A DNA stretch of 64,000 bases, from contig JAHBWD010000017.1 of assembly GCA_019637175.1 (NCBI GenBank), positions 1-64,000 of the forward strand, read 5' to 3'. This document shows, piece by piece, positions 1 through 8,243 of the stretch (positions are counted from its first letter, which is position 1; each line of letters begins with the position of its first letter). Position numbers and translations under genes: made by a program. The notes under the pieces are model-generated. The model did no database searches. It was given only the letters and a program-made list of their open reading frames with translations, and was not told the DNA's origin. The stretch comes from Labilithrix sp. GTDB lineage: Bacteria; Myxococcota_A; Polyangia; Polyangiales; Polyangiaceae.

Positions 1-2559
1 AGGCGGCGCTGCGGCGACCGTCGGCGTCGGCGGAGGCGCCGTCGGCGCGGGCGGCGCGGCGGACGCGGGCGGGCTCTCCACCGCGGCGGGTGGCGGCTCG
101 TTGTTCATCCCCATCACCGGCGGCGCGGTCACGGCGCCGGACGGCGGCGTCACGGACGAGCCAGGCTCGGAGACGACGGTGTTGAACGCGGTGCGCGCCG
201 ACGTGAACGGACCTCCGCCGGGCGCGGTCGATCCCGGCGCGGCCGAGCCTTGCGCCCCCTTCGGCGAGGGAGGCGAGCTCGTCGTCGAGACGACCGCGAT
301 GACGACGCCGGCGATGAGGAGCGCGATCGAGCACGAGAGCGCGGCGACGACCCACATCGGCGGCCGGCGCTTGTAGCGCTGCGCCGTCATCGTGCGGTTG
401 TCGTAGGTCGGAATGCCCAGCCGCGGCGCGGTCGGCGCCATGCGCGACTGGCGCGGGATGAACTCGCCGCTCTGACCCGTCGGGTGCGGACCGCTGCGCG
501 GGAAGAGATCGTGCGGCGGCGCTTGCGGGTGCCCCGAGCGCGTCGCGTCGTAGCCCGGGTCTTGACCGAGCAACCCCACGCCGTGCTGCGGCGTTCCGAG
601 GCCGAGCGTCTCCGAGAACGCCATCTCGGGGTGGCTCGGATGCGGCTGCGGATAGCCGAGCGGGTTCATCATGGGCGGGATGGGCGGCGCGGACGGGCCC
701 ATCTGCGAGGTCTGCGCGAAGCGCGGCGGAGGCGGGCGCGGCTGCACCGAAGGCGGGCCTCCGGCGGCCGGGCGCGGCCCCGGCTGCGGAAACGTCGGCG
801 GCGCCTGCAGCGGGTGAGCCTCTCCCCGCGTGTTGGCGACCATCGTCTGATCCTGATCTTCTTCGAAGTCTTCCTCCGGCTCGAGCGTGACGGCCTCGTC
901 GGACGACGCGGGCGCGATCATCTGCGCGCGCGCGCCCGGGCTCGCCATCATCGTCGGGCCTTCGTTGGGCAGCGTCCCGAGCGGCTGAAGGCTCCCGAGC
1001 GGCTGAAGGCTCCCCGGCGAAGGCTCCATCAACGTCGGCGGCTCGCTGTGGAGCGGCTGCCGCGGAGCGTGCCCCACGTCGAACGGGTGCGGCATGCCGA
1101 GCGGGTCGAGCATGTCCGCCGTCGGCGGCATCGCCTGGATCGTCGGTCCGTCGCCGTCGGCCGGGTGCTCCTCTTCCGGAGGCGGCGGCGGCGCCTGGAC
1201 CTGCGCGCGCATCGGCGTTTGCTGCTGCGGGGGCATGCCCGCCGCCGGTCGCGGCGCGGCGCGCTGCGCCGGTCGAGGCGGACCGGGCGCGGCCGGCGCC
1301 GGGCGCGGGGCCGTCGCCGACGGTCCCGTCTCCTTCAGATCGTCGCGCTCGTCGTAGCCGCGCGTGGACGGCGCGGCGTCGGTCATCGGCGGCGCGCCCG
1401 CCGCCGGGCGCACGCCGCCCGGCTTGCTCGCCGCGTTGGCTTGCACCTCGGAGTTCGTGAACTCCGGGCCGATCTTCGGCTTCGAGAGCATCTGCTCGAC
1501 GTTGATCGTCTGCGTGACCTCGGCCGCCCAGCGCAGGTGCGCCTCGCGCTTCTGGATGCGGTCGTTGAAGATCGACTGCGTGTATGCTGCAACTTCATCG
1601 GACGCGATGAAGAGGCCGCGCCGCATCAGCAGCGACTGGAGCGCGCGCGACAGCTCGCGCGCGGTGCGGAAGCGCTCGCCGCGGTTCTTCGCGAGCGCCT
1701 TCATCACGATCTTCTCGAGGTCGACCGGATAGCCGCGGATGAGCGTCGACGGGCGCGGGACGTTGCACTCCTGCACCTTGGCGAGCGTGTCGAGATCGCT
1801 CTCCATGCGGAAGAGGCGCTGCCCGGTCGTCAGCTCCCAGAGCACGACGCCGAGGGCGAAGATGTCCGTCCGGCGATCGATGCCTTCGCCGTGGACCTGC
1901 TCCGGAGACATGTACGCGAGCTTGCCCTTGAGGGTGCCCGCGCGCGTGTGGCTCATGCGCGAGCTGAACTTCGCGATGCCGAAGTCGACGACCTTCGTGA
2001 CGCCGTCGTAGGTGACGAACAGGTTGTGAGGCGTGACGTCGCGATGGACGAGACCGAGCTTCTCGCCGTTCTTGCCGAGCAGCTCGTGCGCCGCGTGGAG
2101 GCCCTCGGCGGCGTCGGCGATGACGCGGCACGCGATCTCCGGCGGCATCGCGGTGCCGAGCTCCTCGGTCCGCCGCATCACCTCGCGGAGCGGCTCGCCG
2201 TGGAGATACTCCATCGCGATCCAGTACGTGTCTTCGTGCTTGCCGAGATCGAAGACCGTCGCGACGTTCGGGTGCGAGATGCGCGCGGCCACGCGCGCTT
2301 CGTCGAGGAACATCTGGACGAACGACTCGTCTTCGACGAGGTGCGAGTGGATCTTCTTGATCGCGACCCACTTCTGGAATCCGCCGGGGCCGTCCATGCG
2401 GGCGAGGTGCACGCTCGCCATGCCGCCGATGCCGATCTCGTCGACGATGCGGTAGCGCCCGAGGAAGTACGTGCCTCCGCCCTGCTGCCGGATGTCCGGC
2501 ATCGATCCCTGCGTGGGCGCGCCGCCCCCGCTCGAGGATGGACCGCTGCCCTGGCTCAT
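1..2559 (-). CDS. Ser/Thr protein kinase with long Pro-rich tail (3' end outside window)
   Basis: Hanks-type kinase, 853 codons visible, open at the left edge. Kinase motifs in order: glycine loop GIGGMA (about 43-48), VAIKK with Lys68, HRDVTPHN with Asp174, DFG at 192-194, and YMSPE. A disordered Pro/Gln/Met-rich linker of about 400 residues follows. One membrane segment lies near residues 734-757, then a Ser/Pro/Ala-rich outer part. This is the usual membrane-anchored myxobacterial design: cytoplasmic kinase, single TM and periplasmic tail. The ATG at 2557-2559 has no Shine-Dalgarno. An in-frame TTG ten codons upstream (2587-2589) sits just behind AGGAGA, so translation may begin there. It is probably co-transcribed with the secreted TPR gene at 2611-3525. 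Substrate unknown. Confidence 0.9.
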   Translation of the reverse strand, partial: MSQGSGPSSSGGGAPTQGSMPDIRQQGGGTYFLGRYRIVDEIGIGGMASVHLARMDGPGGFQKWVAIKKIHSHLVEDESFVQMFLDEARVAARISHPNVATVFDLGKHEDTYWIAMEYLHGEPLREVMRRTEELGTAMPPEIACRVIADAAEGLHAAHELLGKNGEKLGLVHRDVTPHNLFVTYDGVTKVVDFGIAKFSSRMSHTRAGTLKGKLAYMSPEQVHGEGIDRRTDIFALGVVLWELTTGQRLFRMESDLDTLAKVQECNVPRPSTLIRGYPVDLEKIVMKALAKNRGERFRTARELSRALQSLLMRRGLFIASDEVAAYTQSIFNDRIQKREAHLRWAAEVTQTINVEQMLSKPKIGPEFTNSEVQANAASKPGGVRPAAGAPPMTDAAPSTRGYDERDDLKETGPSATAPRPAPAAPGPPRPAQRAAPRPAAGMPPQQQTPMRAQVQAPPPPPEEEHPADGDGPTIQAMPPTADMLDPLGMPHPFDVGHAPRQPLHSEPPTLMEPSPGSLQPLGSLQPLGTLPNEGPTMMASPGARAQMIAPASSDEAVTLEPEEDFEEDQDQTMVANTRGEAHPLQAPPTFPQPGPRPAAGGPPSVQPRPPPPRFAQTSQMGPSAPPIPPMMNPLGYPQPHPSHPEMAFSETLGLGTPQHGVGLLGQDPGYDATRSGHPQAPPHDLFPRSGPHPTGQSGEFIPRQSRMAPTAPRLGIPTYDNRTMTAQRYKRRPPMWVVAALSCSIALLIAGVVIAVVSTTSSPPSPKGAQGSAAPGSTAPGGGPFTSARTAFNTVVSEPGSSVTPPSGAVTAPPVMGMNNEPPPAAVESPPASAAPPAPTAPPPTPTVAAAPP

Positions 2560-2592
2560 GTCCGGGCGGTGGGCGCGATCGTGGGGCAAGGT

Positions 2593-2598
2593 TCTCCT
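2593..2598 (-). promoter_or_regulatory. Shine-Dalgarno favouring an upstream TTG start of the kinase
   Basis: On the minus strand this reads AGGAGA, four bases before an in-frame TTG at 2587-2589. The first in-frame ATG (2557-2559) has only GC-rich sequence without purine runs before it. The site therefore argues for a start ten codons earlier than the ATG. Confidence 0.5.
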
Positions 2599-2610
2599 GA
2601 GGTGATGCGG

Positions 2611-3525
2611 CTAGCGGGCGCGCACGCCGACCTGCCCGACGGAGACGTCGGCGGGAGGACGGGTGCCGAAATAGACGGCGGTGCCTGCACCGGCGAGCGC
2701 GAGCCCGCCGATGACGTAAGGCCAAGGTGAAGACCAGAAGCCGCCGCCCTTGCGGACGTCGGCGTCGGCGGAAGGAGGCGCGCCGCCGACGGACACGATC
2801 GGCGCGGCCGCGGAGGCCGCCGGACCGTCGCCGACGCGCACGCGCTCTTCGGCGGACGCGAGGCGGTTGTTCTGCCTGTCGAGCGCGTCGACGCGCACGA
2901 TCAAGCTGGCGTTCGGCAGCGTGACGTCGGACGGCACCTCGAGCTCGACGGTCTCGTCGGGCTTCGCCTCGGCGGTCGCTTCCTTCGCGCTCGTGCCGTC
3001 GCGCGCGACGAGACTGATGCGAGTGACGATCGGGATGTGCGCCGCGTCGAGCGACGCGATGACCTTGAAGGCCTTTCCCGACGACGCTTCGCGCGGCGCC
3101 TTGATCGAGAGCTGGATGCTGCCGATCCGCGCCGTGTCTCTCTTCGCTTGCGCGGCGTACACCGGACCTTTCGGGCCGGCCTCGCTGGGCACGGTGAAGC
3201 CCGCGTCGAGGATGGCCGCCGCGCGGAACGCCGCGATCGCCTGGTCCTTCTTGCCGACGGAGGCGCGGATCGATCCGAGCCGCACGTAGCCCTCGAGCAC
3301 GTCGCCGGGCGCGAGGCCGCCGCGCTCGAGCGCCTCTCGGTAGAGGGGCTCTGCGGTGTCGAGCGCTCCCTTGTCCCACGCGGCGCGTGCTTGACGAAGC
3401 GCCGGCGCCCCGGGCGGTCCGCTGACGGACGAATCCGTTGCGTACGCCGTGGCGGTCGTGGCGAGCACGAAGCAGCCGGCGGCGACCGCGCGTGACCCTG
3501 CACGCATGGCGCGGAGTAATTGCAC
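2611..3525 (-). CDS. Secreted TPR-containing protein with C-terminal membrane segment
   Basis: 304 residues. The N-terminus is a signal peptide ending near AYA (residues 27-29); a second Met at residue 7 could be the start. Residues about 40-120 hold degenerate TPR-like helices (LRQARAAWDKG, YVRLGSIRASVGKKDQAI). The middle is a beta-rich domain of about 100 residues rich in Asp, Lys and Val. A small hydrophobic segment (YVIGGLALAGAGTAVYFGT) near 275-293 precedes a short tail. It lies 50 bases before the kinase ATG on the same strand, probably in one transcript. Such TPR/PEGA-like envelope proteins often accompany myxobacterial kinases; a role in sensing or signal output is inference. Confidence 0.8.
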   Translation of the reverse strand: MQLLRAMRAGSRAVAAGCFVLATTATAYATDSSVSGPPGAPALRQARAAWDKGALDTAEPLYREALERGGLAPGDVLEGYVRLGSIRASVGKKDQAIAAFRAAAILDAGFTVPSEAGPKGPVYAAQAKRDTARIGSIQLSIKAPREASSGKAFKVIASLDAAHIPIVTRISLVARDGTSAKEATAEAKPDETVELEVPSDVTLPNASLIVRVDALDRQNNRLASAEERVRVGDGPAASAAAPIVSVGGAPPSADADVRKGGGFWSSPWPYVIGGLALAGAGTAVYFGTRPPADVSVGQVGVRAR

Positions 3526-3609
3526 CGTTACAAAAAGCTATCGGCCCCGTATCCCCGACGCAAGATGGGGTAGCGCCGCCCGAGATGTACGTACAGAGGC
3601 GACAATGAG

Positions 3610-3785
3610 ACTGCCCTATGCAGGCAGTTTCGGATCTCCCCGTGCGCAGCCTCGGATCGACCGAGGCGTGCCCCCGGCGCGCTTGGCGCGCCGGGTGCGC
3701 CGCAGGCGCACACGCCGGGCCAGTTGGAGCGGCAGCCAGGGGAGGCTCGCGCGCGTGAGCGCGCGAGGGGGGCGGAAGCCCCCCC
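3610..3785. repeat. Cluster of perfect hairpins between two leftward genes
   Basis: Five perfect stem-loops lie in 176 bases. They are 3610-3628 (6-bp stem ACTGCC/GGCAGT), 3673-3695 (10 bp, 3-base loop), 3696-3710 (6 bp, TGCGCC/GGCGCA), 3746-3767 (9 bp, loop GTGA) and 3767-3784 (7 bp, GGGGGGC/GCCCCCC). On the minus strand the last stem follows immediately after the TAG of the lipoprotein gene. The cluster probably ends or stabilises the mnmA-lipoprotein transcript. No T-run is present, so a classical intrinsic terminator is not supported. The rest of 3526-3784 shows no gene. Confidence 0.6.
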
Positions 3786-4555
3786 TAGGGAAACGGTTGG
3801 CTCGGACGTCCGCGCTCGAAATAGAAGCTGAACGAGCCGCGGATGTGCCCCCGGCAGCGAGGCGGCGGACCGAGGCCGCCGGGCGCGACCTCGCGCGGAT
3901 CGGCGAGGTAGATGTCGAAGCAGCCTTGCGTGAGGCGCTCGGCGGCCTGCGGCTCGTCGAGCTTTCCGCCGAAGACGTCGGTGAACGCGATGAGGCTCCG
4001 CCCGCTCCCGAGCTTGTCGGGCGCTTCCACGTTCGGATCGCAGCCGGCGGTCGGATCGGCGCCGCGGATCGGGAGCGCCTCGCACGTTCCGTCGTTCGGG
4101 ATCGTGACCTGCTCGACGGCGTGCAGCGTGACGTTCTGCGTCCGGCAGCTCTTTTGGAGATAGAGCGCCGCGGCGACGAGCGCAGGATCGGGCTTCGCCT
4201 TGACGGGGACGCCCGGCGGCGTGACCTCCGGCGGCAGATCGACCGCGAGAGGCTCGCGGTAGCGACCCGCGAAGCCGTTCGCGGGATCGGGACGCACCTT
4301 CGTGACGTCGTAGAGGAGGATCGACATGCCGTCGCTGAAGGTCTGGAAGTCGCTGCCGTTCTGGATGCGGAGCTGCAGGCTCTGGCGATAGGGCACCGCC
4401 GCGAGGAAGTCGGCGTCGAGCTGGAAGGGGCCGGTCCAGCAGTTGGGCACGTTGAGCGTTCCCGCGACCTGGCCCGTGCCTTCGCCCTGCGAGCACGACG
4501 GCAGCGTCGCCGCGATCGCTCCGGCGACGACGACGATGCAGAGCGCGCGCTTCAC
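3785..4555 (-). CDS. Hypothetical lipoprotein
   Basis: 256 residues from GTG at 4553-4555. That start puts a signal peptide with lipobox LPSC directly at the N-terminus (VKRALCIVVVAGAIAATLPSC), 13 bases after the mnmA stop. Longer frames upstream run inside mnmA and are not credible. The mature part has several Cys (WTGPF..., KSCRTQNV, GTCEALP, AGCDPN, QGCFDIY, PRCRGH) and ends in aromatic strands (GSFSFYFERG), as in a small beta-rich outer-membrane-associated protein. No family recognised. It is likely co-transcribed with mnmA, with no obvious functional link. Confidence 0.75.
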   Translation of the reverse strand: MKRALCIVVVAGAIAATLPSCSQGEGTGQVAGTLNVPNCWTGPFQLDADFLAAVPYRQSLQLRIQNGSDFQTFSDGMSILLYDVTKVRPDPANGFAGRYREPLAVDLPPEVTPPGVPVKAKPDPALVAAALYLQKSCRTQNVTLHAVEQVTIPNDGTCEALPIRGADPTAGCDPNVEAPDKLGSGRSLIAFTDVFGGKLDEPQAAERLTQGCFDIYLADPREVAPGGLGPPPRCRGHIRGSFSFYFERGRPSQPFP

Positions 4556-4568
4556 GGCGGTGATTGTA

Positions 4569-5678
4569 CTAGAGGATCCTGCCGCCGCCGAGGACGCGGT
4601 CATGATCGTAGAAGACCGCGATCTGCCCGCGGCTGACGGCGCGCACCGGCGTCGCGAAGCGAAGCGTGGCGTGGAGCTCACTCCGGCTCGCCCCCGCTTC
4701 GCGGCGCCCCCCGCGATCGCTGGCCTCGACGCGCGCGCGCGCCCCCTCGTGCCGGTACCGGACGCGCACGCGGGCGTCGAGCGGGAGCGACACGCCGGGC
4801 GCGAGCACGACGTCGGCGAGCTCCGCGGAGCTCGCGGCGAGCGCATCGTCGCCTCCGAGACGGACCGTCGCGGTCTCGGCGTCGATCGCGGTCACGAACG
4901 CAGGCTTGCCGAGCGCGACGCCGAGGCCCTTGCGCTGGCCGATCGTGAAGCGATGGACGCCGTCGTGGTTGCCGACGACGCGCCCGTCGGCGTCGACGAT
5001 CGGTCCGGGGCGCAGGCGAGCCTTCGCGCGCGCTTCGACGAACGACGCGTACGCGCCCGCGCCCGCCCCCACGAAGCAGAGCTCCTGGCTCTCCCCCTTG
5101 CTCGCGCCGGGGAGCGCCCGGGCGACGGCCTCGGCGCGGACCTCGCCCTTGGTGCTCTCGCCGAGAGGAAACACGAGCCGCTCGAGCTCTCTGCGCGGCG
5201 TCGCGTAGAGGAAGTAGCTCTGGTCTTTCGCCGGATCGGCGCCCTCGCGGAGGAACGGCACGCCGTCGTCGGTGCGCCCGAGGCGCGCGTAGTGCCCCGT
5301 CGCGACGTGCGAGGCGCCGAGGCGATCGGCGAGGGCGACGAGCTCGGCGATCTTCACGCCGCGGTTGCACGCCGTGCACGGGCTCGGCGTCTCGCCTGCG
5401 ACGTAGGCCTCGACGAAGGGCTCGACCACCGTGCGCGCGAAGAGCTCGCGCCGATCGAAGGTGAAGTGAGGGAAGCCGAGCGCGTCGGCGGTGCGGCGCG
5501 CGTCGTACTGATCCTCCGGCGCGCAGCAGCGGCCGTGGGCGGCGGCGCTGCCGTCCTCGGGGTAGTCCCACAGATGCAGCGTGACGCCGACGACGTCGTG
5601 GCCCGCGTCGACGAGGCGCGCCGCCGCGACGGCGGAGTCGACTCCGCCGGACATCGCCACGATGACGCGCGTGCGCAT
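4569..5678 (-). CDS. mnmA: tRNA 2-thiouridylase MnmA
   Basis: 369 residues, the usual length. MnmA installs the 2-thio group on U34 of Lys, Glu and Gln tRNAs, using ATP and sulfur from a persulfide relay. The PP-loop SGGVDS is at 10-15. The nucleophilic Cys is probably Cys104 in ACNRGVKI, and the persulfide Cys is Cys200 in SQELCFVG. TGHYAR (about 126-131), KDQSYFL and the FTIGQRKGLG region are all conserved. The start ATG opens onto the motif within ten residues. It is divergent from the SctI-like gene, with 68 bases between the two starts. Confidence 0.96.
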   Translation of the reverse strand: MRTRVIVAMSGGVDSAVAAARLVDAGHDVVGVTLHLWDYPEDGSAAAHGRCCAPEDQYDARRTADALGFPHFTFDRRELFARTVVEPFVEAYVAGETPSPCTACNRGVKIAELVALADRLGASHVATGHYARLGRTDDGVPFLREGADPAKDQSYFLYATPRRELERLVFPLGESTKGEVRAEAVARALPGASKGESQELCFVGAGAGAYASFVEARAKARLRPGPIVDADGRVVGNHDGVHRFTIGQRKGLGVALGKPAFVTAIDAETATVRLGGDDALAASSAELADVVLAPGVSLPLDARVRVRYRHEGARARVEASDRGGRREAGASRSELHATLRFATPVRAVSRGQIAVFYDHDRVLGGGRIL

Positions 5679-5746
5679 GCGGCGCGTTTTAAGCAGCCCG
5701 GGCGATTTTGCGCAACCGAAGCCGCTCGGCGGCCGAAAAGGGGGCC

Positions 5747-6055
5747 ATGCGAATTCGCGGCGAGGCGCGCGTGGAGGCGTCGGCGGTCACGGCGGAGTCG
5801 GGCCCCGGGCCGCCGCCCCCGGCGCCCGTCGAGCCCGGCGCCTTCGCGAGGATCCTTCGCGGCCTCGGCCGGGAGATCGATCGAGGAGAGAAGCTCGTCG
5901 GTCGCGCGGTGAGCGGCGGGGGCAGCGACCTCGGACCCGACGGCCTCATCGCGCTGCAGGCCGGCGTGTACCGGTACTCGGAGGCGGTGGATCTGTCGGC
6001 GAAGCTCGTCGATCGCGCCACCTCCGGCGTGAAGACGGTCCTTCAAGGGCAATGA
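5747..6055 (+). CDS. Probable type III secretion inner-rod protein (SctI/YscI-like)
   Basis: 102 residues from ATG 5747, preceded by AAAAGGGGG; an in-frame start 13 codons earlier is possible. The N-terminal third is Pro/Gly/Ala-rich. The C-terminal half is helical (FARILRGLGREIDRG, then LIALQAGVYRYSEAVDLSAK and LVDRATSGVKTVLQGQ). That end pattern (LQ...Y.EAVDL..KLVD.AT..VKT.L) fits the C-terminal signature of YscI/HrpB/EscI inner-rod proteins, which join the export gate to the needle. The short length also fits. No other T3SS gene lies in the window, so the gene is isolated. It ends six bases before the convergent sigma-factor gene. Alternative: an unrelated small helical protein. Confidence 0.6.
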   Translation: MRIRGEARVEASAVTAESGPGPPPPAPVEPGAFARILRGLGREIDRGEKLVGRAVSGGGSDLGPDGLIALQAGVYRYSEAVDLSAKLVDRATSGVKTVLQGQ

Positions 6056-6061
6056 GCGCGC

Positions 6062-6763
6062 TCAGCCGGCGAGCTTCTGCTTCTTGATCGACCGCGCGAC
6101 GCCCTCGAGCGCGCGAGCGTGGAGGCGGCTCGTCCAGCTCTTGCTGAGCCCGAGCTCTCGGCCCGCCTCCTCCATCGTCACGTCGTCGAAGTAGTGCCGC
6201 TGCAGAAGCCTTCGCTCCGCCTCGGGCCGCTCCGCGATCGCGGCCCGGATCTTGGCGGCGAGCTCCGCGCGCGCCACCGCGGCTTCGGGGCTCTCGCGCG
6301 GATCGCGCGCGTCGTCGATCGCCTCGCCGCGCTGGATCTTGAGGAAGGAGAGCGCCATCGCCATCGCCGCGGACGCGAGGCGATCGCCGATCTGCGCGTC
6401 GGCGGCTTCGGGCGACGGCGGCGCGCCGGTCTCTTCTGCGGCCGCCTCGTGGACCCGGTCGGCCGCCTGAATGGCCCGCAGCTTGCGGTACGCGTTCTTC
6501 GGGATGTAGCTCTGCGTCCGCAACAGCTCGATCATCGCGCCGCGCACGCGGAGGTTCGCCCACCGCCGGAACGTCGCGCCGCGCTCGGGGTCGTAGCTCC
6601 GCGCCGCGGTGAGCAAGGCTTCGCGGCCGTGCGCGACGAGCTCCTCCTCTTCGACCCACGCCCCGCAGCACCGCCGGATCTGACGCGCGATGATGTCGAC
6701 GAGGTCGAGCCCTTCGCGCACGCGCGCGAGCACCTCCGGTGAGTCCCCATCTGCCCCGGGCAT
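6062..6763 (-). CDS. FliA-like RNA polymerase sigma factor
   Basis: 233 residues from ATG 6761-6763, with GGGAGGAG about 11 bases upstream. Region 2 covers roughly residues 12-85 (IIARQIRRCCGAWVEEEELV, YDPERGATFRRWANLRVRGA, IELLR). Region 4 is at the C-terminus (RRLLQRHYFDDVTMEEAGRE, then LGLSKSWTSRLHARALEGV), a typical helix-turn-helix for the -35 element. A Glu/Ala-rich linker replaces most of region 3. The overall shape matches group 3 (FliA/WhiG) sigma-70 factors. No anti-sigma gene is adjacent. It is convergent with the SctI-like gene; regulation of that gene by this factor is only a possibility. Confidence 0.88.
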   Translation of the reverse strand: MPGADGDSPEVLARVREGLDLVDIIARQIRRCCGAWVEEEELVAHGREALLTAARSYDPERGATFRRWANLRVRGAMIELLRTQSYIPKNAYRKLRAIQAADRVHEAAAEETGAPPSPEAADAQIGDRLASAAMAMALSFLKIQRGEAIDDARDPRESPEAAVARAELAAKIRAAIAERPEAERRLLQRHYFDDVTMEEAGRELGLSKSWTSRLHARALEGVARSIKKQKLAG

Positions 6764-6916
6764 CGCGACGCGCGTCTCCTCCCGGCAAAATCCCAAAGAC
6801 CCTTCCGCGAAGTCAAGCTCGACGGATGTGGGATGTGGGAAAGGCGGACCCGCCGAAAGTCGCCGTCGTGGCTTCCGATCGCCGATAGCGGTGATAGGGT
6901 GCGCGGCCGTTCGACG

Positions 6917-7594
6917 ATGACCGAGGGCAAGAAGCCGAGCGACAACGACGTGTCGTCCGTACGCCTCGCGGCGAGCGAGCGCGTCGGCTCTCTCGATCCG
7001 CGGACGCACGCGGCCTGGCGCACGTGGCTCGCCGCGCTCGCGAAGGACGCCGAGGCCGCGACGGCGGCGGCGCTCGCGTATCAGTCGCTCCCGGGCGACG
7101 GCCGCGAGGCGTGGCTCGACGCGCTCGACGCCGACGCGCCGGACGTGGGCGTCCCGAGGGTTGCGCTCTATGCGCCTCTGCTCGGCGTGGAGCAAGACGA
7201 GGCGCGCCGCGCGCGCATCGCGAAGAACGTCGTCGGCGCGCCGAAGCGGAGCACACCGCCGCGCGCGCTCGTCGGCTGGAAGAACGGCGAGCGCGTGTGC
7301 CTCGTCGTCTCCCCGCTCTACCTCGACTTCGTCGAGCTCCTTTTGTGCCGATACGATCAAGACAAGGGGATCGTCGAAGCGCGCCACGACTGGCTCGTGC
7401 ACAAGGATGCGGTGACCGACGGCGCGCGCGATCTCGGCGTCACGCTCGTCGAGGCGCCGCTGCCGCAGGTGGTCGAGGAGCTCGCGCACGCCGTCGTCGC
7501 CGATCGTCGCGCGGGCCGCGCCGCGCCGCCCGAGCTCATGCGCTACATCGATCTGTTCGCGCCCGATCTGCCGCCCGGTCCCGGAGATGAGTGA
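6917..7594 (+). CDS. Conserved hypothetical protein, first gene of a coupled trio
   Basis: 225 residues from ATG 6917. No family recognised. It is a soluble mixed alpha/beta protein without signal peptide, helical in the first half (WRTWLAALAKDAEAATAAAL) and with a hydrophobic core in the second (RVCLVVSPLYLDFVELLLC). It overlaps the next gene by eight bases, so the two are probably translated together. The 153-base gap upstream, shared with the divergent sigma-factor gene, holds the likely promoter; it includes a tandem GATGTGG repeat near 6832-6846. Confidence 0.75.
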   Translation: MTEGKKPSDNDVSSVRLAASERVGSLDPRTHAAWRTWLAALAKDAEAATAAALAYQSLPGDGREAWLDALDADAPDVGVPRVALYAPLLGVEQDEARRARIAKNVVGAPKRSTPPRALVGWKNGERVCLVVSPLYLDFVELLLCRYDQDKGIVEARHDWLVHKDAVTDGARDLGVTLVEAPLPQVVEELAHAVVADRRAGRAAPPELMRYIDLFAPDLPPGPGDE

Positions 7595-8243
7595 ACCGCC
7601 TGACCCGCTCGACAAGCGCTGCGGGTCGTGCGCCCGCTTCGTGCGCGTGATCGAGAAGATCGACGAGAACGGAGAGGTGAAGCGCCACGGCGAGTGCCTG
7701 CTCAACGTGTGGCCGTCGCCGCTCTACGAGACGAGCACCTGCTCGCAGTACGTCAAGCGCGGTACGTTCGCCGCGCACGCCAAGTCGCCCACGCGGTCAC
7801 GCGTGACCCGCACGGCGCGATCGTTCCCCACGTCCCAAGGAGCGTCGCGCCCGAAGCTCGAGATCGACCTGCCGGAGGAGCTACTCGACATGAACGCCGA
7901 CGAGTTCAGGGAAGTGTTGCGCGAGGTGATCCGCGACGAGCTCGGCGTGAGCAACGCGCCGATCGGACAGCGCTGGGAAGGCGGCGAGGTCGTCTTCAAG
8001 CCGGGCAAGGAGGGAACGCAGGAGAAGCGCGTCCCCATCGAGGCGGTCTTCGCGAAGATCGTGATGATCCGCGACAAGCTCCGGGTGCTCGAACAGAAGA
8101 TCAACGCGCACCCCAAGCTCGCGGCCGAGGAGAAGGTGCAGATGCAGCAGTACGTCACGGGCTGCTACGGTTCGCTCACCACCTTCAATGTTCTCTTCGC
8201 CAACAAGAACGATCAGTTCGTCGGTCAGAAGGGTGATGACTGA
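7587..8243 (+). CDS. Conserved hypothetical protein with Cys-rich N-terminus
   Basis: 218 residues. The N-terminal 60 residues carry CGSCARF, GECLLNVW and TCSQY, four cysteines spaced as in a small metal-binding knuckle. A basic Ser/Thr/Arg linker follows, then an acidic helical segment (LPEELLDMNADEFREVLREV). The C-terminal domain contains a predicted coiled coil (KIVMIRDKLRVLEQKI, then LAAEEKVQMQQYV). No signal peptide. It overlaps both neighbours by eight bases (ATG before the upstream stop; downstream ATG before its own stop). Function unknown; zinc binding is inferred from Cys spacing only. Confidence 0.75.
   Translation: MSEPPDPLDKRCGSCARFVRVIEKIDENGEVKRHGECLLNVWPSPLYETSTCSQYVKRGTFAAHAKSPTRSRVTRTARSFPTSQGASRPKLEIDLPEELLDMNADEFREVLREVIRDELGVSNAPIGQRWEGGEVVFKPGKEGTQEKRVPIEAVFAKIVMIRDKLRVLEQKINAHPKLAAEEKVQMQQYVTGCYGSLTTFNVLFANKNDQFVGQKGDD

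Noticed and set aside
250..2730. 826-codon plus-strand open frame
   Set aside because: Arg/His-rich shadow opposite the Ser/Thr kinase, whose motifs read cleanly on the minus strand to the window edge.
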